Source: Lentisphaeria bacterium
GTDB lineage: Bacteria > Verrucomicrobiota > Lentisphaeria > Victivallales > Victivallaceae
Length of the DNA: 64,000 nucleotides
Reading direction: 5' to 3'
Assembly (NCBI GenBank): GCA_900768505.1
Contig: CAAGED010000014.1
Location: 1-64,000 of the forward strand
Of this stretch, positions 26,157 through 34,308 are shown piece after piece; the first letter of the stretch is position 1, and each line of letters begins with the position of its first letter. A program made the translations under genes and the position numbers. Under the pieces are notes generated by a model. It was not told the origin of the DNA. It was given only the letters and a program-made list of their open reading frames with translations, and searched no databases.

Positions 26157-27081
26157 AGTGGTAGTAGTTGGAGCGGGAGCGGTAGGAGCCTATTTCGGCG
26201 GGCGTTTGGCGCAGTCGGGAAAATTTGATGTGGCAGTAATCTGCCGGAACAATTTGGATTTAATAAAACGCAATGCGTACAGCGTCCGGAGCATAGCCGG
26301 CGACTTTAAATTTGTGCCAGCGGCCTGTTACCAGAATCCCGGGGATTGTGAATGGGCGGCGGATATTGTGCTGATTGCCAGCAAAGTGCTGCCGGAAATC
26401 AATACCTGCGAAATCATTCGCCCGCTGATTAAATCCAATACGGCGATTATGCTGATTCAAAACGGCATTGATATTGAGGGGAAAATCCATCGAGCATATC
26501 CGGATAACGAGCTTATCAGTGCGATTGCTTATATTGGTGTAACCAGGGGCGCCGGGGCTAATTTGATAAATCATACCGGGGGCGGCACCTTGAAATTTGG
26601 CCATTATGAGAGCGAAAAATTTTCGTCGCGTAAGATTGAGTTGCTGCAGGAAGCATTTAACGCCACGGGTGTGAAGTCGGAAATAGTGGAAGACATAATC
26701 CAATACCGTTATATTAAAGAGATTTGGAATGTGCCGTACAATTCGATTTCGGTGTTGGCCGGCGGAGTGGACACCTATTTTATGAGTCATGACCAGCGAA
26801 TTTGTTGTTTGGCTTATGACATTATGAAAGAGATTCAATCGATAGCCAAGGCGGATGGACGGATAATCGGCGACGATGTGATTGAATCCACGGTGGATTA
26901 CACCCGGAATTTTCCGCCGTACAAGACCAGTATGCTGATTGATTATGAAAATCATCGGCCATTGGAATCTGAGGCGATTGTGGGCAATTTATTGCGGATT
27001 GGCGAAAAATATAATGTTTCGACGCCCAATATCCGCTGTATTTATGCTCTGTTGCGCAGTGTCAATATTCACATAAAATAA
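26140..27081 (+). CDS. panE: 2-dehydropantoate 2-reductase (ketopantoate reductase)
   Basis: 313 aa. The Rossmann motif is VVVGAGAVGAYFGGRLA. KEIWNVPYNSISVLAGG holds the catalytic Lys region (canonical K...N), and the C-terminal helical domain includes YKTSMLIDYENHRPLE. It makes pantoate with NADPH in coenzyme A synthesis. GGAGG eight bases before ATG 26140 sets the start within the end of yggS (17-base overlap). Substrate specificity within this family can vary, so a related 2-oxo acid is possible. Confidence 0.85.
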   Translation: MDEKLRVVVVGAGAVGAYFGGRLAQSGKFDVAVICRNNLDLIKRNAYSVRSIAGDFKFVPAACYQNPGDCEWAADIVLIASKVLPEINTCEIIRPLIKSNTAIMLIQNGIDIEGKIHRAYPDNELISAIAYIGVTRGAGANLINHTGGGTLKFGHYESEKFSSRKIELLQEAFNATGVKSEIVEDIIQYRYIKEIWNVPYNSISVLAGGVDTYFMSHDQRICCLAYDIMKEIQSIAKADGRIIGDDVIESTVDYTRNFPPYKTSMLIDYENHRPLESEAIVGNLLRIGEKYNVSTPNIRCIYALLRSVNIHIK

Positions 27082-27107
27082 AAGTATGCACGGAGTGGTT
27101 GTCAGTT

Positions 27108-28895
27108 ATGCCGGAATATCCCAAGTATGAAAAAATGACCAGCCAGTTATTTTTTTTATTGTTGCTGCTGCTCATCATTTATATGGTTGGGATATTTTTG
27201 CGTCCGGTGCTGCTGAATAACGAAATGATGAATTTCGAGATTTCCCGCTTGATTATATCCAGTGGTGATCCGGCGTATTTGACACAATTGGATGGGGAAT
27301 ATAAATATCCCAACTCATTGCTGATTGTCGGGATAAATTTTTTATGCAGTAAATTACTCGGGTTCAATGAGATGGCGTTTCGTATGCCGTCGTTGCTGAT
27401 AACTTTGACGGCGGCGGCGTTGCTTTGTCAATTATGCGCCAAGTTCGAGAATAAAAACTACCTGCTGCTTACTCCAATAATTTATCTCAGCAGTTACAGT
27501 GTCTACTGGGCTGGCAGTGCGGCCTTGAATGCCAATTTATCCGGCATTCTGACATTTTTGATTTTAGGCTGCTATTATTTGGCAGGTCAAGGGCAGAGTC
27601 GATTGTGTCAAAAGTGGTTTTTAATCGCCTTATTTGTACTGCTGAACGGTTTGCTGTTGTTTGCCGGCGGGTTGTCAATGTTTTTATATCTGATTTGTGC
27701 CATAACTATTTACGAATTGATACACCGGCGTTACCGTAAATTATTTATGGTGATAATGGCGCTTATTGCGTTTTGGATGGTGTTGTATCTGGTAATGAGT
27801 TTAATATTGCCGAAACCATTTTTGGTTGAATTGCAGAAGGGATTATTTAACAATTTAGAGATGACATATAACGCTTTTGCCAGTGTGCGTCCGCTGCTGT
27901 CGCTGCTGCTCGGGGGGGCAGCGTTCTTTCCGTGGCTGCTGCTGTTGCCGGTGGTGGTGGTTGGGTTCATTTGGATTGATCATGTGAAGCCGGATCCAAC
28001 TGCCAGTTCGTCCGGAGATTCGGAGCAAAACTCCAAAAAGAGTCGCGTGACAAGAATAATCAATGAAGATGCCTCGGATTTTGCCTATAATGCCTATGAA
28101 AAATATTTTGATTCGGAGTTGCTCACTTTTGCTTTCTGCAACATGCTGTTGAGTTTGCTGTTCAGTTATGTATTGGATTGGCGATACAGCTTTATTCATG
28201 CGATGATGCCATGGATGTCAATTGTTTTTGCTTTTGGGTTGCTGAATTATTTTAACACGCCGGGGCGGAAGTTGTTTAATGCAGTAGTGTTGATTATTGG
28301 TGCATTCGTATTCGCGGGAGGGTTGTTTGTGGAAATTTGTCACATCCTGTCACTCTCTTCATTGCTGTCCAATCCTTTCGGTATTTATGCCAGCAGCCAT
28401 CGTTATTTGGTCTTAGCTTTTGTATTGATGGTTTTGGCGGTGGTACTGCTCGCATCCGGGTATAAATTTCCCGTTGCCACCAAGCTTTTGTTTTTTGTCG
28501 GTGGGTTTGGTATTCTGAATGCAGTTGCGCCGTTTTTGGCACCGGATAACCAGAAATTGCAATTGGACACCGGTAGAATAATCAGCCAATTAACCTCGCG
28601 GCTTCGTCCGGGCAGTCTTGTTTACGGCGCAGACGAGTTGTATTTTGCATTGGGCTGGCAATTGGGGCGCAATGATGTGGAATTGTTTCACACTGACCCC
28701 GGGGAAAATCGTGCTGAGCTTGATGCCTTGCTTGCCCGCATTGCCCGCGGGCGGGAATATATTTTTGTATTCCTGAAATCCACTGCCTCGGCCACAGCGC
28801 TGCCGGAACCTGATTTTAAACTGGAACGTGGCGGCATGGTTTTGTATGAATATTATCCCGATGAAAAAAATATAAAAGCGCATCTGAAAAAATGA
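27108..28895 (+). CDS. GT39-like polytopic glycosyltransferase, 595 aa
   Basis: About eleven membrane segments followed by a C-terminal soluble domain (about 110 residues). The first extracytoplasmic loop (NNEMMNFEISRLIISSGDP, then GEYKYPNSLLI) has the layout of ArnT/PMT proteins. A cytoplasmic insert near residues 295-325 (SSGDSEQNSKKSRVTR) is polar. It likely transfers a sugar from a polyprenyl phosphate donor to an envelope acceptor such as lipid A or a protein. ATG 27108 is chosen; TTG 27099 is possible. The next gene overlaps by four bases. Confidence 0.7.
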   Translation: MPEYPKYEKMTSQLFFLLLLLLIIYMVGIFLRPVLLNNEMMNFEISRLIISSGDPAYLTQLDGEYKYPNSLLIVGINFLCSKLLGFNEMAFRMPSLLITLTAAALLCQLCAKFENKNYLLLTPIIYLSSYSVYWAGSAALNANLSGILTFLILGCYYLAGQGQSRLCQKWFLIALFVLLNGLLLFAGGLSMFLYLICAITIYELIHRRYRKLFMVIMALIAFWMVLYLVMSLILPKPFLVELQKGLFNNLEMTYNAFASVRPLLSLLLGGAAFFPWLLLLPVVVVGFIWIDHVKPDPTASSSGDSEQNSKKSRVTRIINEDASDFAYNAYEKYFDSELLTFAFCNMLLSLLFSYVLDWRYSFIHAMMPWMSIVFAFGLLNYFNTPGRKLFNAVVLIIGAFVFAGGLFVEICHILSLSSLLSNPFGIYASSHRYLVLAFVLMVLAVVLLASGYKFPVATKLLFFVGGFGILNAVAPFLAPDNQKLQLDTGRIISQLTSRLRPGSLVYGADELYFALGWQLGRNDVELFHTDPGENRAELDALLARIARGREYIFVFLKSTASATALPEPDFKLERGGMVLYEYYPDEKNIKAHLKK

Positions 28896-30541
28896 AAAAA
28901 TATCGCGTATTATTACTGATTTTCTTCCTGCTGACTTGCCTGTTGCCAATTATTTGCCGGCCGGTTCTCTCCTCCGACGGCTTTACTCAAATGCGCATTG
29001 CCAGTGAAATGTTGAATACCAATAATTTCACAATTCCCAATTTATTGGGGGAGGAGTTTTACGAGAAACCGATTTTAGGGTATTGGGTGACAGGAGTCAG
29101 CTTCATTATTTTTGGGGAAAACAGTTTCGCCGCACGGTTGCCGGGGGTGCTGGCATTAGGAATGTTGGCGTATCTGATTTGGCTGCTGGTAACCAAACGG
29201 ACGGAGGATGAAATATTGGCGTTGTTAAGCTGTGCGCTCTACCTGACATTTTGTTTCGCACATATCGGCGGAACTTCAGCAAATGTTTCGACCTTGTCGG
29301 TGCTGTTTATTTCGGGAGCGATAAGTCTTTTTTATTTGGCCAGCAGTGAAAAATTCTATGCCATCCGCATCAGTTACCTGATTGGCTGCGGTTTAATGCT
29401 GGGGCTGGGTTTTTTGTGTGTTGGTTTTGTGGCCTACATCATCACCTTTGCGGTAACTGCGGTCTATCTGTTGAGCGAGGGACGAATAAAAAAAGTATTT
29501 ATCCTGCCGCTTCTGCCGTTGTTTTGTTCCTTGTTTATCATTATGCCATGGATGACGGCTACTTTTCTGGCGGACAAGGATTTTGCCTGGAAATTCATCA
29601 AAAACACCCATTTTCAGCAGTATTTCAGTGCCGAAGACAATCCGATTTTCTGGTGGCAGTCTGTGCCGCTGATAATGGCTGGGACACTGCCGGCGAGTAT
29701 ATTTGCACTGCCCAGTCTGGTCGGGATATTGAGCAATCTTACCGTATTGTTGCGCAACACTTTTTTCCGTTTTCTGATTTTCTGGGGGTTAGTGCCGTTT
29801 TTGCTTTTTGTTATCATGGATAATCCCCAGCCGGAATATATTCTTGCCGTTTATCCGCCGTTGGCCATAATTTTAGCAATGGGAATCAAACAATATTTGT
29901 TGAGCGGAAGAAGCCGTTTGATGGATTTTGCGGTAAAGGTGGCTGGTTGGAGTTTTGTTGCTCTGGCGCTATATATTCTGCTGACCCAAAGCCTACTGCC
30001 GATGGAATCAAAATTTGTGCTCTACACCTCGCATCAACTTTGTGCCTACCTGCTGCAAACGTTGGTTTTTTTGCTCAGCGGAATTGCTTTGCTGCTGTCT
30101 CAGAAGTTCAATCCAACCAGTCAAATAATTATTTTTATGACTGGTGTCGGAATCAGCAGTATATTTTTTAATTGCCAATTACCCGGCAAGTATTTTCCCG
30201 ATCCGAAGGAATTAATAGTTGCCAGCCGGAATAATGTGCCGTCAGTTTCGCAGAAAAACGATCTTATACTCACCGATGCCCCGGAATTGCTCTACCAGTT
30301 GGTCTGGTATTTGGACAACCCGAACGTGAAATTGCTCTCTGAAGTACCGGAATCACCCGGACAATATTTTCTGACCGGGAGTAAGCAATCGCTCTCTGAG
30401 TTACGTCGTCAATACAATGCAACGCTCTACTGTTATTTGAAACAAGACCCGCTGACAGGGCAGTATAAAATCAATCAGCCGGAATATGTCAAACGAATCG
30501 GCAAATATTATTTTGTCATTCTTCCGCCAGTTTTTTTGTAA
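28892..30541 (+). CDS. GT39/ArnT-like glycosyltransferase, 549 aa
   Basis: Polytopic protein. The N-terminal loop is classical for this family: SSDGFTQMRIASEMLNTNNF, then LGEEFYEKPILGYWVTGVSF, which contains the conserved Y-x-K-P segment that binds the lipid-linked donor. About eleven further helices and a C-terminal ~100-residue domain follow. ATGA overlap with the upstream GT39-like gene implies coupled synthesis, and the two may act in sequence or as paralogues. Acceptor unknown; lipid A modification is one guess. Repeat copy C begins at the stop codon. Confidence 0.82.
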   Translation: MKKYRVLLLIFFLLTCLLPIICRPVLSSDGFTQMRIASEMLNTNNFTIPNLLGEEFYEKPILGYWVTGVSFIIFGENSFAARLPGVLALGMLAYLIWLLVTKRTEDEILALLSCALYLTFCFAHIGGTSANVSTLSVLFISGAISLFYLASSEKFYAIRISYLIGCGLMLGLGFLCVGFVAYIITFAVTAVYLLSEGRIKKVFILPLLPLFCSLFIIMPWMTATFLADKDFAWKFIKNTHFQQYFSAEDNPIFWWQSVPLIMAGTLPASIFALPSLVGILSNLTVLLRNTFFRFLIFWGLVPFLLFVIMDNPQPEYILAVYPPLAIILAMGIKQYLLSGRSRLMDFAVKVAGWSFVALALYILLTQSLLPMESKFVLYTSHQLCAYLLQTLVFLLSGIALLLSQKFNPTSQIIIFMTGVGISSIFFNCQLPGKYFPDPKELIVASRNNVPSVSQKNDLILTDAPELLYQLVWYLDNPNVKLLSEVPESPGQYFLTGSKQSLSELRRQYNATLYCYLKQDPLTGQYKINQPEYVKRIGKYYFVILPPVFL

Positions 30542-31048
30542 AAGATGCGGCATTTTGCCTCTTTGCGATGACATGTCGTTTCGGTCATATGCGTTATGTT
30601 ATGCTCCATCAGCGCCTATTTTGCAAAAAGACATGATATGCGATAACCCAATGTTCGCCGCATCAGCTGCGTGGTGCAGGGCAGTGCGCCCTGCTCTTGG
30701 GGGATGGGGGGAAATCCCCCATATCTAATCGGGCGGCCAACTAGCAAGAGCGAATTGCAAATTCGCGTCCGCCCGGATTGCAAGTGGAAAATATTTTCCG
30801 CTTACAATCATAATAATATTCCACAAAAAAATCGCAAGTCATTTTTCGAGTTGTTTTATTCAGCCGCTCTCGAATCTTTACCATCCTCTTCTGGCTGGCA
30901 AAATCAGACGATTTATGTTACAAAACAAATATATTGTTTTGTGCAAACAATGTGCAATAATTCTCCGGATGAGTTATAAAAGTTGCGGAGGCCGTGACGT
31001 ATTGCCTACTCGAAAATCATCTCCGCCACACCTGCTTCTGCTTGAATG
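30541..31048. repeat. Mosaic dispersed repeat, copy C
   Basis: Occupies the gap after the glycosyltransferase gene. Bases 30541-30628 match the reverse complement of 41671-41758 (copy D), 30671-30754 match 4642-4720 (copy B) and 30863-31047 match 56-240 (copy A). Between the shared modules lie two extra palindromes: GCGAATTGCAAATTCGC (about 30750-30766) and a longer one near 30777-30810 with arms GATTGCAAG-type and TTACAATC. No open frame here has coding support. Confidence 0.75.
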
Positions 31049-31094
31049 TACCAAAATCAGGACGAATTTTTAAGTTAAAAAAAATTTACCATGA

Positions 31095-31123
31095 TTGCAT
31101 ATTTCATAAAAAAATGGTATATT
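31095..31123 (+). promoter_or_regulatory. Sigma70-type promoter for the MATE gene
   Basis: TTGCAT (31095-31100), a 17-base spacer, TATATT (31118-31123), directly after repeat copy C. Confidence 0.6.
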
Positions 31124-31196
31124 TATGAACTATATTATTATCTTTGTCGGTGATTTATTCAGTCGGCATAAAACTAAAGCGTAATTGGGTAAAAAT

Positions 31197-32585
31197 ATGC
31201 ATAAAGTCCTTCCGTCCAATGATGAGCAATATCAATCCTTCTGGGTTAAGGATCCCGCCTTTTACCGCCAGCTTTTGTTGCTGGCGCTGCCGATGGTATT
31301 GCAGAATTTAATCACTTTCGGTGTGGTATTTTCTGATAACGTGATGGTGGGCAGGCTGGGGGATTTGGCGATCTCAGGACTCTATCTTGGTTCGTTGGTG
31401 CAGACGGTATTGCAAATACTTATTTTTGGCATTGAAAGTACTCTGCTGATCCTGGCGGCGCAATACTGGGGGCGGCATGATTGCCGGAGGATCAAGATGG
31501 TTAGCTCAATCGGTATGCGCATCACACTGATTTTTACGCTGCTGATTGCATTGTGTTCAACGCTTTTTCCATACTGGCTGATTGGCTGCCTCACTCTGGA
31601 CTCCGGAGCAATTGCCGAAGGGGGAGCTTATTTGCAGATTGTCGGATTTTCCTACATCTTTTTTGCGATTTCACAAATTTTAATTGTCACCATGCGTTCC
31701 GTGGAGGTGGTCAGTATTGGACTAATTAACTCCATTACGGCATTTTGCGTAAATGTTTTTTTGAATTATGTGTTGATTTTCGGCTTATTCGGTCTGCCGG
31801 CGCTGGGGGTGCGCGGTGCAGCCTTGGCGACAGTGATTTCACGCATGGTGGAATGTGCGGTGGTGGTATATTTTGTGATTAAAATCGATCGTCGTTTGAG
31901 AATGAGGATTCAGGATTTCAAACGTTGGGATCCGCTGATTTTCCGGGATTTGGTGAAGTATGGCATGCCTTTAATGCTGGGGCAGCTGGTTTGGGCGTTC
32001 AACAATGTTCTCCAGAGCCGGGTAATTGGTCAATTATCCCGCAGCGCCATTACGGCCGCCAGCGTTACTGGTATGCTGGATCGGCTTTTGTGGATGGGCA
32101 CCTGGGGAATTGCGGCGGCGACTGGGATTATGGTTGGTAAGGCCATTGGTGGCGGAGAATTTGCCAAGGTCAGACAATATGCCAAAACTATGCAGGCGGT
32201 TTTTCTGGGAATTGGCTTAGTGAGTGCTATGTTGATATGTTTCGGGCACAAACTGTTTCTGAAATTTTATAATCTCTCGCCGGAATCCTACCGGATGACG
32301 GAGGAATTTATGCTGGTTTTGGGCGTGATAATTATTGGCCGTTGTTATCAGGCTCCCTCATTGTTCGGTTTAGTTAAATCCGGTGGCGATACGGCATTTG
32401 TGTTTAAGAACGACACGTTTTGGGTATTCTGCTGGATACTGCCTTTATCGTTGCTGGGACTGCATTTGAATTGGGCGCCGTGGTTGATTTTTGGGATTTT
32501 GCTCTCCGACCAGATAATGAAGTGTTTTGTGGCGCTGATTAAAATCAATCGCTTCAATTGGATGAAAAATCTTACCCGCAATTGA
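31197..32585 (+). CDS. MATE family efflux transporter
   Basis: 462 aa with twelve hydrophobic segments in two homologous halves. It begins LALPMVLQNLITFGVVFSDN, the usual first MATE helix, and helix 7 starts GMPLMLGQLVWAFNNVLQSR. It exports cationic compounds using Na+ or H+. No drug-regulator gene is adjacent. ATG 31197 is preferred over a TTG twelve bases earlier; neither has a strong ribosome-binding site. Confidence 0.92.
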   Translation: MHKVLPSNDEQYQSFWVKDPAFYRQLLLLALPMVLQNLITFGVVFSDNVMVGRLGDLAISGLYLGSLVQTVLQILIFGIESTLLILAAQYWGRHDCRRIKMVSSIGMRITLIFTLLIALCSTLFPYWLIGCLTLDSGAIAEGGAYLQIVGFSYIFFAISQILIVTMRSVEVVSIGLINSITAFCVNVFLNYVLIFGLFGLPALGVRGAALATVISRMVECAVVVYFVIKIDRRLRMRIQDFKRWDPLIFRDLVKYGMPLMLGQLVWAFNNVLQSRVIGQLSRSAITAASVTGMLDRLLWMGTWGIAAATGIMVGKAIGGGEFAKVRQYAKTMQAVFLGIGLVSAMLICFGHKLFLKFYNLSPESYRMTEEFMLVLGVIIIGRCYQAPSLFGLVKSGGDTAFVFKNDTFWVFCWILPLSLLGLHLNWAPWLIFGILLSDQIMKCFVALIKINRFNWMKNLTRN

Positions 32586-32620
32586 TATATTTCATATTGT
32601 ATTTTTTCTGTATAAAAAAT

Positions 32621-32649
32621 TTGCATTTTTTATCAATATATGTTATATT
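32621..32649 (+). promoter_or_regulatory. Extended -10 promoter upstream of the CNNM gene
   Basis: TTGCAT (32621-32626), a 17-base spacer ending in TGT, TATATT (32644-32649). The gene start is 284 bases further on, leaving a long leader. Confidence 0.65.
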
Positions 32650-32797
32650 CAATGTACTATGAAAACTTTATTAAAATCAAATACGTTAAGCACCACTAAT
32701 TCCGGCGAGTCCGAAGATCCCCCGTCGTGCGAAGATGTACCGGCGGAACCTCGAACGTCGGCGTTGGTGTGCAATAATCGGAAAATAAAATCAAAAC

Positions 32798-32861
32798 AAC
32801 GGCAAATTGCCTTGATCCTGCTTTTATAAAGCTGGATGCCTGGGTGGTTTGTCGTTTTTTT
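32798..32861 (+). terminator. Intrinsic terminator inside the CNNM leader
   Basis: Outer stem AACGGCAAA (32798-32806) with TTTGTCGTT (32848-32856). Inner stem ATCC-T-GCTTT with AAAGC-T-GGAT (32815-32837) has a TAT loop. Seven T follow from 32855. It lies 71 bases before the coding start. Confidence 0.65.
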
Positions 32862-32932
32862 GTTTTCAGATTTTCAACCGTGAAACTTCGTAAAAAATTA
32901 GTTTGTAATAAAATAAACAACAAGAGGATTAA

Positions 32933-34165
32933 ATGTATTCAATTTTAATCGCCGCCGTAATGACGGCATTTCTGGTTTCATTTACTTGTTCGCTGCTGGA
33001 AGCGGCTTATTTAAGTATCACCCCCAGTCAGCTGGCGGATATTCACCAGCGCAACCAGCAGATGGGCAAGATGGTTGCGGAGCAGAAGGAGCATATCGAA
33101 AAAACCATTGCCGTTGTGTTGATTTCCAACACTGCCGCCCATACCATTGGGGCGGCCATTGCAGGTGCGCAGTTTGATAATATTTTCGGTGACAACTGGT
33201 TATGGCTTTTTTCGCTGATTTTCACCATTATGATGGTGCAGTATACCGAATTGTTGCCCAAGTCGTTGGGCGTGCATTTCAACCGTCAGGTGGTTACGGT
33301 GGCGGCGCGGCCGCTGCAGGCAATGATTTTTATAATGAATCCGATTATCAAAATGGTTTACTGGTTTAATCGTCCCTTTGAGTTTCGCCCCAAGGATGAC
33401 GATGACTTGAGTACCACTGACGAAATCAATGCCCTGGCCTCCATGGCGCGAAGCAGTCGGGAAATAACCTCCCGTCAGGAGCGGATTATCCGGGCGGTGC
33501 CCCGGTTGTCTCAGCAGCCGCTGTCGGAGGTAATGATTCCACTGGAGAAGATCTCGTTCATCTCCAGTGCGCAGACGATTAACGAGGCGCTGAACAACAC
33601 CTACACCGAATTTCACACCCGCTACCCGGTATGCAAGGACGGCAATCGTAACGAGGTAATTGGTTATGTGAATTTCAAGGAGATGGTGGCTGCATTGCGT
33701 TCCAATCCTCAGGGTGCTAAATTAAGCGATATTATTCGGCCGATCAGTTTTGCGATGTCGGATGATTCGGCGGAAAATCTGCTGGAAAAATTTGCCACTC
33801 AAAACGTGCATATGGCCATGATTCGGGATGAAAACGGCCGGAGTTTGGGGTTGGTCACGCTGGAAGATATTGTGGAGGAGTTGATTGGCGATTTGGATGA
33901 TGAATTTGATCCGCTGCCACGCACCTTTTATTCCCCAGGGGACAACTTCTGGGTGGTGGGCGGCGGCAATCCGTTGACCATGGTGGCTCGGGAATCCCGG
34001 TTGGATTTGCCCAAGCGGATGGAACCATTGTCGATTTGGTTTACCCGGGTTTTGGGACACACGCCGCGGGTGGGGGATATTTACCGCTACAATAACATTG
34101 AATTTTATGTACGCAAGGTGCGTCGGGGTCGGGCTTTGGAATTTAATGTCCGTAAGAGTTCGTAA
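32933..34165 (+). CDS. CNNM/CorC-type membrane protein with CBS pair
   Basis: 410 aa of the 'hemolysin' family. The DUF21/CNNM membrane domain (residues 1-140, with SLLEAAYLSITPSQL and the TELLPKSLGV segment) is related to Mg2+ transport. Two CBS motifs follow (about 200-325, VMIPLEKISFISSAQTINEA and LVTLEDIVEELIGDLDDEFD). A CorC-HlyC C-terminal domain comes last (about 330-405). Members affect Mg2+ or Co2+ homeostasis. The gene follows a long leader with a terminator. CGGAGTA/TACTCCG just after the stop (34170-34188) forms a hairpin without a T run. Confidence 0.92.
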   Translation: MYSILIAAVMTAFLVSFTCSLLEAAYLSITPSQLADIHQRNQQMGKMVAEQKEHIEKTIAVVLISNTAAHTIGAAIAGAQFDNIFGDNWLWLFSLIFTIMMVQYTELLPKSLGVHFNRQVVTVAARPLQAMIFIMNPIIKMVYWFNRPFEFRPKDDDDLSTTDEINALASMARSSREITSRQERIIRAVPRLSQQPLSEVMIPLEKISFISSAQTINEALNNTYTEFHTRYPVCKDGNRNEVIGYVNFKEMVAALRSNPQGAKLSDIIRPISFAMSDDSAENLLEKFATQNVHMAMIRDENGRSLGLVTLEDIVEELIGDLDDEFDPLPRTFYSPGDNFWVVGGGNPLTMVARESRLDLPKRMEPLSIWFTRVLGHTPRVGDIYRYNNIEFYVRKVRRGRALEFNVRKSS

Positions 34166-34308
34166 ACTGCGGAGTATTCTTTACTCCGGATTATGGATTA
34201 TTTCGTAAAAAAATAACTTTGCGCCTTGAAATAACTCAAAAATGCATTAAAAATATGTTTGTGGAATATTATTGATTGCAAATTGCCGAAAAAAATCGGG
34301 GAGTAAAA

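Larger units (their letters stand above)
32586..32932 (+). other. Long leader of the CNNM gene with a 56-codon ORF
   Basis: After an extended -10 promoter (32621-32649) comes an ATG-initiated frame at 32659-32829. It encodes 56 residues, Ser/Pro/Glu-rich first and then basic with a hydrophobic IALILLL end. It has no ribosome-binding site; the ATG would lie only a few bases from the predicted transcription start, as in a leaderless message. Its stop codon falls in the loop of an intrinsic terminator (32798-32861). The arrangement could be an attenuator for the downstream gene or a small independent gene. Confidence 0.45.

Noticed and set aside
32696..32923. Minus-strand frame in the CNNM leader
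   Set aside because: No start signal; the region is better explained by promoter, small plus ORF and terminator on the other strand.
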